A stretch of DNA of 11,232 nt from an uncultured Fibrobacterota bacterium (GCA_903862805.1 CAIOZP010000695.1:1-11232), one strand, 5' to 3'. Numbered from the stretch's first letter, positions 1 through 5,193 are shown. Notes: generated from the sequence alone by a model not told the origin. Numbers and translations: made by a program.

Positions 1-128
1 CTCTCTTCTTTTGGATCGCTGCCCGGGCGGCTTTGCGCGTGAAGGGCGGCGAGCTGACTTCCAAGAGTTTCCATCTGATCGAGTTTTTCTGCGCTGTAAC
101 CTACTGATTGCAAAAGAGCCCTACGTGC
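1..128 (-). pseudogene. Fragment of a paralogue of the 252-aa hypothetical protein, cut at both ends
   Basis: Read on the minus strand from 128 to the window edge, one frame stays open for 42 codons and gives a helical, protein-like sequence. Its segment GYSAEKLDQMETLGSQL aligns without gaps to GCSAELLDSLPALVASL (residues 144-160) of the protein at 1848-2606. Over 24 aligned residues I count 10 identities, including G-x-S-A-E-x-L-D. A TAG stop in this frame (plus 129-131) lies just before the IS left end at 139, and there is no start codon at the right place, so the 5' half of the gene is missing. The fragment points away from the IS and continues out of the window, so its 3' end may be intact. 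The reading frame and the similarity are seen directly; that it is a broken paralogue is inferred. The short alignment limits confidence. Confidence 0.6.
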
Positions 129-137
129 CTATATTAG

Positions 138-147
138 TTGAGACAAA
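138..147 (+). repeat. IS left terminal inverted repeat
   Basis: TTGAGACAAA is the exact reverse complement of 1683-1692. It lies about 50 bp before the orfA start. The first base may belong to the flank, because the canonical TG begins at 139. Confidence 0.6.
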
Positions 148-196
148 AAGATGTATTTGAAATAAGGAACAAAAAGGGCGGAGATAGGATGTACCA

Positions 197-652
197 ATGA
201 GCGAAGCGAAGCAGAGCAATGAGCCATCAGGAACGGGATCGGAGGGAGGCCGGAGGCCGACCGGAGATCCCGTTCCTGATGCAGACACCGAAGTAGTGGT
301 ATCCCGCAAGATTCGTCGTCATACCATGGCCTACAAGCTTGCGGTATTGGAACGAGTAGCCGATCTCAAGAAGAACGATCCTAAGGCCATCGGCGAGTAT
401 CTGCGATCCGAGGGTCTGTATTACTCCAATATTAACAAATGGAAAGATCAACAACGTGAGGGTGTTTTAAGCAACTACACAAAAGGCAGTGTCGCGTATG
501 TCAAGGAATCCATGAGCAAAGAAAATGCGAAGCTCAGACGTCAGCTGGCATCTGTTCAAAAGAAGCTTGAACAGGCAGAGCTTCTGTGTGAACTTCAAAA
601 AAAAGTCTCGCAATTGATTCTGGGAGACTCGCAGATCCGGCGGTCAGAATGA
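197..652 (+). CDS. IS3-family transposase OrfA (DNA-binding subunit)
   Basis: This is the 151-aa first protein of the IS, the subunit that recognises the element's ends and regulates or partners OrfB. Residues 1-35 are a Gly/Pro/Asp-rich, probably disordered leader. Residues 38-90 form the helix-turn-helix region of IS3 OrfA proteins, with the family-like motif GEYLRSEGLYYSNINKWK. Residues about 104-142 form a heptad-like coiled coil (KENAKLRRQLASVQKKLEQAEL) expected to mediate multimerisation. The start ATG at 197 follows a purine-rich stretch, GGAG at 180-183 and TAGGA at 185-189. The gene ends in ATGA, overlapping the orfB start by 4 nt in the -1 frame. An A8 run at 597-604 could also give an OrfAB fusion of about 492 aa by -1 frameshifting. 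Codons 10-28 contain a perfect inverted repeat. Confidence 0.9.
   Translation: MSEAKQSNEPSGTGSEGGRRPTGDPVPDADTEVVVSRKIRRHTMAYKLAVLERVADLKKNDPKAIGEYLRSEGLYYSNINKWKDQQREGVLSNYTKGSVAYVKESMSKENAKLRRQLASVQKKLEQAELLCELQKKVSQLILGDSQIRRSE
226..280. repeat. Perfect 15-bp inverted repeat inside orfA
   Basis: ATCAGGAACGGGATC (226-240) is the exact reverse complement of GATCCCGTTCCTGAT (266-280), separated by a GC-rich 25-nt spacer. In mRNA it would form a very stable hairpin about 30 nt after the orfA start codon. It encodes the GTGS and GDPVPD segments of the leader of OrfA. Confidence 0.9.
598..629 (+). promoter_or_regulatory. Candidate -1 programmed frameshift site for OrfAB
   Basis: In the orfA frame the codons read CAA AAA AAA GTC, which contains the slippery heptamer A AAA AAA (598-604) followed by G. 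Slipping back one base enters the orfB frame, which is open from 604 to the orfB ATG at 649 and beyond. Immediately downstream, AGTCTC (604-609) pairs perfectly with GAGACT (624-629), a 6-bp stem that could stimulate slipping. It sits closer to the slippery site than usual. IS3-family elements are well known to make their transposase by -1 frameshifting. Whether this copy uses it, or relies on the ATGA restart, cannot be told from sequence alone. Confidence 0.6.
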
Positions 653-1674
653 AAACAAGAGGGCTGATGACAGAGTATCGCTGCAAGCTTCCACTTCTTC
701 GCATTTGTCAAGCGCTGGGCTATCCGAGAGCGGCATATCATCGAGAGATAAATGTCGTGCCTAAAAAAGACAAAACAAGTGCGCGTAAAGCATCGCCGCG
801 AAAGCTTTCGGACACAGAAGAAAAGGCTGTTCTTGATGTATTAAACTCTATTCGATTTTGCGATATGGCACCAGCCGAAATCTATACAACATTGCTCGAT
901 GAGGGCCGGTATTACTGCTCCATTCGCACTATGTATCGCATTCTTTCAAGGCATGGACAGTGTGTTCAACGTCGTCAAAAAGATGCTGGAAACTATGCAA
1001 AGCCGGAGCTGCTTGCGACAAAGCCGAACGAGCTTTGGTCGTGGGATATTACCAAGCTCAAAGGTCCGGTGAAGTGGCAGTATTTTCTGCTTTACACTAT
1101 CATCGATGTCTTCTCCAGATACATTGTCGGATGGCTTATTGCAGATCGGGAAAGTGAAGAACTTGCGCGTGAACTTATTTCCGAAACGATACTACGGCAG
1201 GAGATTGTTCCTGGCACATTGACACTTCACGCGGATCGCGGTTCGTCAATGAAATCAAATACGGTTGCGCAGCTGCTGACCGATTTGGGAGTAAGAAAAA
1301 CTCACTCACGACCTCATGTCTCAAATGACAATCCGTACTCCGAAACAACATTCAAAACGCTGAAGTACCGACCCGATTTCCCAGAAAAATTCGGTTCGAT
1401 TCACGATGCCAGAGCACATTGCAAACGCTTTACAAAATGGTACAACTCAAAACACCGACACATGGGGATCGCAATGCTCACGCCTGAAGCCATGCACTAT
1501 AAAAACTGGAAACCGGTTATAGAAAATCGTTTGAATGTACTGAAAATGGCGGCTGAATCTCATCCGGAAAGATTTGTAAAAGGAATGCCAATTATCCCAA
1601 ACCCGCCAAATGCCGTTTGGATCAACAAACCTGTTCCGGAGAAGTCTGAGGAGATGGCTACTTCCTTAATTTAG
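649..1674 (+). CDS. IS3-family transposase OrfB (DDE integrase-type catalytic subunit)
   Basis: This 341-aa protein is the catalytic half of the transposase and cuts and joins the IS ends through an RNase H-fold core. Residues about 40-115 form the HTH_21-like region (RKLSDTEEKAVLDVLNS, TLLDEGRYYCSIRTMYRIL). The rve-type catalytic core follows, with acidic residues D133 (SWDITKLKG), D196 (LHADRGSSM) and E232 (NPYSETTFKTLKYRP). There are exactly 35 residues between the second D and the E, as in DD(35)E enzymes. The C-terminus ends in the PPNAVWINKP motif typical of this subgroup. All key residues and the usual length are present, with no frameshift or stop, so the gene appears intact. The ATG overlaps the orfA stop (ATGA) and no good ribosome binding site precedes it, so synthesis must depend on orfA translation by restart or frameshift. 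Confidence 0.95.
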   Translation: MKTRGLMTEYRCKLPLLRICQALGYPRAAYHREINVVPKKDKTSARKASPRKLSDTEEKAVLDVLNSIRFCDMAPAEIYTTLLDEGRYYCSIRTMYRILSRHGQCVQRRQKDAGNYAKPELLATKPNELWSWDITKLKGPVKWQYFLLYTIIDVFSRYIVGWLIADRESEELARELISETILRQEIVPGTLTLHADRGSSMKSNTVAQLLTDLGVRKTHSRPHVSNDNPYSETTFKTLKYRPDFPEKFGSIHDARAHCKRFTKWYNSKHRHMGIAMLTPEAMHYKNWKPVIENRLNVLKMAAESHPERFVKGMPIIPNPPNAVWINKPVPEKSEEMATSLI

Positions 1675-1682
1675 TTGGAACC

Positions 1683-1692
1683 TTTGTCTCAA
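1683..1692 (-). repeat. IS right terminal inverted repeat
   Basis: TTTGTCTCAA is the exact reverse complement of 138-147. It starts 9 bp after the orfB stop codon. The family-typical CA end would be at 1690-1691. Confidence 0.6.
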
Positions 1693-1708
1693 AGTTATTG
1701 ACACGTTC

Positions 1709-1750
1709 CGATGCGGGTTGAGATCGCCACGATGCGGGTTGACATCGCCA
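1709..1750. repeat. Two tandem 21-bp repeats next to the IS right end
   Basis: The units 1709-1729 and 1730-1750 differ at one base only (GGTTGAGATCGCC against GGTTGACATCGCC). A degenerate third unit precedes them, so TTGASA cores recur at 1698, 1718 and 1739 with 20-21 bp spacing, about two helical turns. Multiple roughly 20-bp direct repeats near an end are typical of IS21-family elements. No istA/istB-like gene is visible, so this would be a solo end or remnant. An operator array is the alternative. Confidence 0.85.
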
Positions 1751-1800
1751 CAGATAAAAATTGCCAGCTCGCACAAAAAATTACCGGAACTCTTGGGATG

Positions 1801-1817
1801 GAAGCCGGGTGGCTTTT
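1801..1817 (+). terminator. Weak intrinsic-terminator-like hairpin
   Basis: AAGCC (1802-1806) and GGCTT (1811-1815) form a 5-bp stem with a GGGT loop, followed by only two further T (1816-1817). It lies between the IS and the gene at 1848, so it might stop read-through from the IS or act in the leader of that gene. The short stem and short T run make this uncertain. Confidence 0.3.
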
Positions 1818-1835
1818 ATCATTTATACATTTTCC

Positions 1836-1847
1836 TAAGGAGGCTTT
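1836..1847 (+). promoter_or_regulatory. Strong Shine-Dalgarno site for the 1848 gene
   Basis: TAAGGAGG at 1836-1843 is a near-perfect anti-16S match, 4 nt before the ATG at 1848. It fixes the start and suggests efficient translation. Confidence 0.85.
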
Positions 1848-2606
1848 ATGCCGCAGAGTGTCTCACGTAACTTTAATGTCAGCGACCCTGAAATGCTTGC
1901 CGGTGCCGAGACAACGCAGAAGCATTACCAGACGTATCAGGCGGATTTCGCCGCGCTCGATCCGAACTTGTCGTCGGAGTTTGATAGCGGTTTCAGTGCC
2001 GATATTGCCGCTGCCAGCGCAGTTGATCCCGACGATGTCGAGGTGAAACATCAGGCAATTGAAGGCGAAAACTTCAAGGCGGCGCGAAAAAAGTGTGCCG
2101 AGACCGCAAAGAAGATCGGCTATTTCGTAAACACAATTTTCACCAGCAAGGCAAAACAGGATCAGTTCCTGCTGAGCAAGGTAAACGATGCGAATTCGTC
2201 TCCCGACGTGTTTGTTTCGTGCATGACCACCTTTGCCCATACCGTAGCAGTGAATCGGCAGCTTTTTCTTGATGCGGGTTGCTCCGCCGAACTGCTCGAC
2301 TCACTTCCTGCACTTGTGGCATCGCTCAGCCAGAACCGCACAGGCCACATGGAAGCAAAACACACGCGGAACATCCACACATCCGACCGCATCACCCTCA
2401 TGAACAATGTCTGGGCGCGTTTGGAAAAATTGAAGGACGCCGCAGAATCAGTTTTCGTTGGCAAACCGGAGCTTGAAAAATTATTTGCACTGCCCTCACA
2501 CCCCAAAAATCACAAACCAAATTCCGACGGAACTGATTCATCCACCAATTCCGATAAAGGAACTTCCGGAACGGCAAGTGGAACGGGAGGCGAGACGACG
2601 AAGTGA
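1848..2606 (+). CDS. Hypothetical 252-aa helical protein with low-complexity C-terminal tail
   Basis: I do not recognise this family. The protein is soluble, with no signal peptide or membrane segment. Residues about 66-215 look largely alpha-helical, with conserved-looking stretches such as GYFVNTIF, KQDQFLLSKV, CSAELLDSLPAL and RITLMNNVWARLEKLKDAAESVF. A short segment PELEKLFALP follows, then a Ser/Thr/Gly/Asp tail (residues 222-252) that is probably disordered. The start is set by TAAGGAGG 4 nt upstream, and the gene ends 13 bp before a good intrinsic terminator, so it is probably monocistronic. Residues 137-162 match a broken minus-strand fragment at the window's left edge, so at least two copies of the family exist here, in opposite orientations on either side of the IS. 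No function can be assigned. It is a real gene by start signal, terminator, codon pattern and the paralogue. Confidence 0.85.
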   Translation: MPQSVSRNFNVSDPEMLAGAETTQKHYQTYQADFAALDPNLSSEFDSGFSADIAAASAVDPDDVEVKHQAIEGENFKAARKKCAETAKKIGYFVNTIFTSKAKQDQFLLSKVNDANSSPDVFVSCMTTFAHTVAVNRQLFLDAGCSAELLDSLPALVASLSQNRTGHMEAKHTRNIHTSDRITLMNNVWARLEKLKDAAESVFVGKPELEKLFALPSHPKNHKPNSDGTDSSTNSDKGTSGTASGTGGETTK

Positions 2607-2619
2607 TGTGAGCTTATGG

Positions 2620-2655
2620 GGCGGGAGGATATGAGCGTTTCTTCCCGCCTTTTTT
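2620..2655 (+). terminator. Intrinsic terminator of the hypothetical gene
   Basis: GGCGGGA (2620-2626) pairs with TCCCGCC (2643-2649) to give a 7-bp GC-rich stem, followed directly by six T (2650-2655). It lies 13 bp after the TGA at 2604-2606. Confidence 0.88.
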
Positions 2656-2699
2656 GTGGGGAGGGGTGAGTGACGGATGGTGGGAGTGGATTAAATTGA

Positions 2700-2891
2700 G
2701 TAACGGTGTCGTACCGGTTTGGTGAACTCGCACCAAACTGATTCTGTTTTATTACCTTTTCGGGAGACTCAACTATGCAGCCCGAACGCTTTTACAGAAT
2801 TTATCTCCGATCTGAAACAGGAGGGGATTTGTCCTGATATTTTCATTCAGATTATTTGTGAGGTGCGGAGTCGAAAGGCTCCGCACTTTTT
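2700..2891 (+). ncRNA. Candidate small RNA or terminated leader (segment A)
   Basis: The segment between the terminator of the hypothetical gene and a second strong terminator at 2863-2891 codes for nothing recognisable, yet it must be transcribed for that terminator to matter. It contains the perfect hairpin GTTTGGTG/CACCAAAC (2717-2724/2731-2738, loop AACTCG) and a smaller CAGGA/TCCTG stem (2818-2822/2832-2836). A 20-codon ORF at 2775-2837 with GGGAG 8 nt upstream could be a leader peptide. No known RNA family was recognised and no promoter is convincing, so 5' end, length and even existence are inference. Confidence 0.3.
2863..2891 (+). terminator. Strong intrinsic terminator with GAAA tetraloop
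   Basis: GTGCGGAG (2863-2870) pairs with CTCCGCAC (2879-2886). U-C/G-G extend the stem to about 10 bp, including one G-U pair, and it is capped by a GAAA (GNRA) loop at 2873-2876. Five T follow (2887-2891). No gene precedes it within 250 bp, which suggests a non-coding transcript or a back-up stop. Confidence 0.85.
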
Positions 2892-2917
2892 ATATGAAAA
2901 ACAAAACCGCGAAATAC

Positions 2918-2946
2918 TTCTCAATCACGGTTTAATTTGATTAAAT
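2918..2946 (+). promoter_or_regulatory. Possible sigma-70-like promoter upstream of segment B and the kinase operon
   Basis: TTCTCA (2918-2923) and TTAAAT (2941-2946) are each 4/6 matches to the -35 and -10 consensus, with the ideal 17-bp spacing. The -10 lies in an AT-rich palindrome, TTTAAT-TTG-ATTAAA (2931-2945), that could also bind a regulator. Transcription would start near 2953, before the structured segment at 2973-3070 and about 215 bp before the kinase start. It is weak by consensus, and the host's promoter preferences are unknown. Confidence 0.3.
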
Positions 2947-2972
2947 TCTGTGCGCTTCCTATTTTCGGGGCC

Positions 2973-3070
2973 TTGAGTTGCGGCTTGCGAAGGTCTGGTG
3001 ACTCTTGTGAACAAATAATGCGGTAGGCCGGGGGTTTTGCGGAAAAACAATCGGCGCAACTCGATTTTTT
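2973..3070 (+). ncRNA. Candidate structured RNA of about 100 nt ending in U6 (segment B)
   Basis: TTGAGTTGCG (2973-2982) pairs with CGCAACTCGA (3055-3064) in a 10-bp stem with a single G-U pair, and six T follow immediately (3065-3070). Inside lie GTTTT/AAAAC (3034-3038/3044-3048, loop GCGGA), a flanking CCG/CGG (3028-3030/3052-3054), and a small GGTC/GACT hairpin (2992-3003). A closed terminal stem followed by a U-run is what a free-standing small RNA or a riboswitch-type leader with terminator looks like. It matches no SRP RNA, tmRNA, RNase P or tRNA signature that I can recognise. The base pairing is seen; the RNA is inferred. Confidence 0.4.
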
Positions 3071-3105
3071 GTAATAGATTACGGGTGAACCTGAAAGCCG
3101 CGACG

Positions 3106-3117
3106 GTTCTTCGGGAC
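3106..3117 (+). other. UUCG-capped hairpin in the kinase leader
   Basis: GTTC (3106-3109) and GGAC (3114-3117) enclose a TTCG loop, giving the very stable C(UUCG)G tetraloop form with one G-U pair. It lies about 50 nt before the kinase start and could affect mRNA stability or translation. Confidence 0.45.
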
Positions 3118-3158
3118 AGCGATTTTTCGCGTGTGAATCCGTAGAACTGTGGAATCAT

Positions 3159-3171
3159 GGAGTGACGTTTG
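3159..3171 (+). promoter_or_regulatory. Ribosome binding site that sets the TTG start of the kinase
   Basis: GGAGTGA (3159-3165) lies 3-6 nt before TTG at 3169. A TGA in the same frame at 3163-3165 forbids any earlier start, and no ATG follows in frame before the kinase domain, so TTG is the best start. Confidence 0.75.
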
Positions 3172-5193
3172 AAGGAATTCGATTCTAAGCAGACTGATTT
3201 CTACCAGATCAACGATCCCGAAGATTCAGCAGGTGTGGTGGTACTCCCCGACGGGCGGACACCTTTGCCACTCGGTTCCGGCCATATCACCGGACTGCTC
3301 GGCGAAGGCGGCATGGCGACGGTGTACGAAATCTGGAACGAGCAGCTTGGCGTCCGGCGTGCCGTGAAACTCATGCGGCCAAACAGCGTCGCCGAAAACC
3401 GGTCGCGAATCCTTGCCGAAGCGCGAATCACAGCTCAGCTTGATCATCCGAATATCATTAGCATTTACAGCGTTGGCGAATGGAACGGTCTTCCGTACAT
3501 CGAAATGGAACGAATCGACGGCGGAACACTGTCTCAGGTGATTCAGAAATATGGCGCTTTGCCGGTGGAATTCTGCGCTGCGGTTGCCATTCTTGCATCA
3601 GATGCGCTTTATTATACTCACTCGCACGAATATGAAATCAACGGCGTTCATCATGTCGGAATACTTCATCGGGATCTCAAGCCCGGCAACATAATGATCT
3701 CCCGCACCGGTCTCATTCGCGTGGCCGATTTCGGGATTGCGACACCGGCGTCGATGGCTGCATCGAACACATCGAGCGGCAAGGTCGTGGGCTCAATGCA
3801 GTACCTTGCTCCGGAACAGCTCGAAGAACACGAGGCTACAGTTCGTTCCGACATTTTCGCCTTTGGGTGCATGATGTACGAAATGCTGACCGGCGAGAAG
3901 GCTTTTCCTGAACGCAACATCAGCAAACTTGTTAGAAAACGCCTTGAAAACGATTATTTCCCGCTCAATTCTTTCAAGATTTCCGTTCCGAAAAGGCTTC
4001 GCAATCTTGTCGAAAGCTGTATGCAGAAGAATCCGGCAAAGCGTCCGGCAAGCATGGCGGAGATCCGCAACGAACTGACCCGTATCTGGGAACGAATTAC
4101 AACCGGTCGTCCCGAAGACCTTATCGCTTCCTTCATCCAGAGCGGAACATACGAACGCAAGATCGTCTTTCCGGTAAAGAGAATCCCAGGCTGGGCCTAC
4201 GCGCTCGGAACTGTTGCCATGCTCGGACTTGCGATGGTTCCGGTGGTGATCTACTACGAAAACAACCAGGTGCTGCTGAGGGTTCAGTTTGCGCTGTTCA
4301 TGGAAGACATGGCGACAAAGCTTCGCGGAGACACAACTTCGGTTGCTGTTTCAGCACCATCGCACGCGTCCGGAACTCCACCAGCCGTGGGTGCGCCTCC
4401 GCCGGTGGTCGTTTCACCGCCGCCGATTCCTGCCACGACAGACACGATGGCAACAGCCGCAGTTGCAGCGGTTGATTCTGCCAAGGTAGAAAAACCTGCC
4501 GACCTTCCAGCCGAGAAGCCTTCTGCAAAAAAGAAAACCAAGAAAGAACTTGAAGCCGAAGCCAAGGCATTGGCAAAAGCAAATAAGGCCGACAAAAATG
4601 CCAAACCAGGCGATGCGACCTATTGGGATAAACTTCCTCCAAAACCACAAGCACCTGCAACCGATATAGTCGATTCGCTTTCGGGGGTTTACGGCACAAA
4701 GGATGTAATGGCGCTTATCTCCACAGAGGATGTTCATCACGAGTATGCAAATGTCCTGAAGCTCATACCGAAGCTGCCATCCGATGTCGCAAGATCGAAA
4801 GAGGCGAAGCTTTACAAGCATCGTGCGCTGGTCGGAACCAATCAGGTCAACCGTTCATATTTTGACAACAGCAACATCAACGATGGCGAATTCTATCTGT
4901 CGAAAGCGCAGTTCCTTTTCAATTCCGAGCAGTACCAGGAAGCGGCCTACGTTCTCGGCGTGGTCAGAACGGCACCGCTTACCCTTGTAGATCGCGCATA
5001 TATCAACCGCGAGGTTCTGCTCTATACGGCAAGGTGCAACACCGCGATATACAACGCCAATCCGAACGACGAACGCCTCGAAACAGCGATGCGGGCATGG
5101 TTCGAGGTGAAGAATGCAATGCGCACCGATCAGGGCAGCGCCGAGTTTGCCGAAGCAAACAAAAACATCCGGATACTGAGCAGGAAAGACTGA
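3169..5193 (+). CDS. Transmembrane Ser/Thr protein kinase (Hanks type) with exported helical, TPR-like C-terminus
   Basis: This 674-aa signalling kinase phosphorylates Ser/Thr on target proteins. Its N-terminal catalytic domain (about residues 38-310) has every Hanks motif: Gly loop G45-E-G-G-x-x-x-V52, K67 (RAVKLM), E84, H167-R-D-L-K-P-G-N174, D187-F-G, A214-P-E and D228. The activation loop has candidate phosphosites at T201-S203. Between helix E and HRD lies a longer loop (about 153-165, EYEINGVHHVG), as in myxobacterial-type kinases. One membrane helix (341-363) is followed by a Pro/Ala-rich stretch (395-440), a Lys/Ala/Glu-rich charged stretch (450-480) and a helical domain (about 500-674) resembling TPR-like repeats, predicted to lie outside the cytoplasm. 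The start is TTG with GGAGTGA upstream. The stop overlaps the next gene's ATG (TGATG), so translation is coupled. The kinase is expected to be active; its signal and targets are unknown, though the co-transcribed envelope proteins are natural candidates. Confidence 0.95.
   Translation: MKEFDSKQTDFYQINDPEDSAGVVVLPDGRTPLPLGSGHITGLLGEGGMATVYEIWNEQLGVRRAVKLMRPNSVAENRSRILAEARITAQLDHPNIISIYSVGEWNGLPYIEMERIDGGTLSQVIQKYGALPVEFCAAVAILASDALYYTHSHEYEINGVHHVGILHRDLKPGNIMISRTGLIRVADFGIATPASMAASNTSSGKVVGSMQYLAPEQLEEHEATVRSDIFAFGCMMYEMLTGEKAFPERNISKLVRKRLENDYFPLNSFKISVPKRLRNLVESCMQKNPAKRPASMAEIRNELTRIWERITTGRPEDLIASFIQSGTYERKIVFPVKRIPGWAYALGTVAMLGLAMVPVVIYYENNQVLLRVQFALFMEDMATKLRGDTTSVAVSAPSHASGTPPAVGAPPPVVVSPPPIPATTDTMATAAVAAVDSAKVEKPADLPAEKPSAKKKTKKELEAEAKALAKANKADKNAKPGDATYWDKLPPKPQAPATDIVDSLSGVYGTKDVMALISTEDVHHEYANVLKLIPKLPSDVARSKEAKLYKHRALVGTNQVNRSYFDNSNINDGEFYLSKAQFLFNSEQYQEAAYVLGVVRTAPLTLVDRAYINREVLLYTARCNTAIYNANPNDERLETAMRAWFEVKNAMRTDQGSAEFAEANKNIRILSRKD

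Larger units (their letters stand above)
139..1691 (+). mobile_element. IS3-family insertion sequence (two-ORF, DDE transposase)
   Basis: The element holds two overlapping genes, a helix-turn-helix/leucine-zipper OrfA and a DD(35)E integrase-type OrfB, which is the classic IS3-family layout. The proposed ends are TGAGACAAA at the left and TTTGTCTCA at the right, giving 5'-TG...CA-3' ends as usual for the family and a length of about 1.55 kb. The inverted match is clean for only 9-10 bp and is poor further in. The flanking 3-4 bp (TAGT left, AAGT right) are not a clear target duplication. This fits either slightly wrong boundaries or a rearrangement after insertion. The transposase genes look intact, so the copy may be active. 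Confidence 0.85.
2656..3168. other. 513-bp region without a convincing protein gene but rich in RNA-like structure
   Basis: No reading frame here has both a credible start signal and protein-like content. The longest candidates (2719-2940 plus, 2925-3158 minus) run through hairpins and look random. What is visible is an 8-bp hairpin at 2717-2738, a strong terminator at 2863-2891, an AT-rich palindrome at 2931-2945, a segment closed by a 10-bp stem before a T6 run (2973-3070), and a UUCG-capped hairpin at 3106-3117. The last 98 bp before the TTG at 3169 should be the kinase mRNA leader. Confidence 0.7.

Noticed and set aside
134..1695. Target-site duplication of the IS
   Set aside because: Bases next to the proposed ends (TAGT and AAGT) share only AGT when offset, and they do not match in register.
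1709..1750. CRISPR array
   Set aside because: Only two directly abutting repeats with no spacers and no cas genes.
1863..2506. Minus-strand ORFs opposite the 252-aa gene
   Set aside because: Shadows of the plus-strand gene with no start signals. The plus frame has a near-perfect Shine-Dalgarno site, a terminator and a paralogue.
2775..2837. 20-codon ORF with GGGAG 8 nt upstream
   Set aside because: Start signal is plausible but the peptide shows nothing recognisable. Kept only as a possible leader peptide within segment A.
2719..2940. 73-aa plus-strand ORF with TTG start
   Set aside because: No ribosome binding site suits the TTG. The frame begins inside a perfect hairpin and runs straight through the strong terminator at 2863-2891, and the protein has no recognisable features.
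2973..3070. SRP (4.5S) RNA, tRNA or other known housekeeping RNA
   Set aside because: Size is compatible with SRP RNA, but the conserved GGAAG apical motif is absent, and no tRNA cloverleaf or tmRNA/RNase P signature is visible.
2925..3158. 77-aa minus-strand ORF
   Set aside because: It covers the self-complementary segment B and has no start signal. The Arg/Phe-rich content looks like a by-product of base composition.
4284..4821. Several minus-strand ORFs opposite the kinase linker
   Set aside because: The Pro/Ala/Lys-rich plus-strand coding sequence keeps the other strand free of stops by composition. No start signals or recognisable domains.
5034..5192. Longer N-terminus for the beta-helix protein starting inside the kinase gene
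   Set aside because: The extension would be 53 highly charged residues hiding the signal peptide. The ATG at 5193 has AGGAAAG and TGATG coupling.
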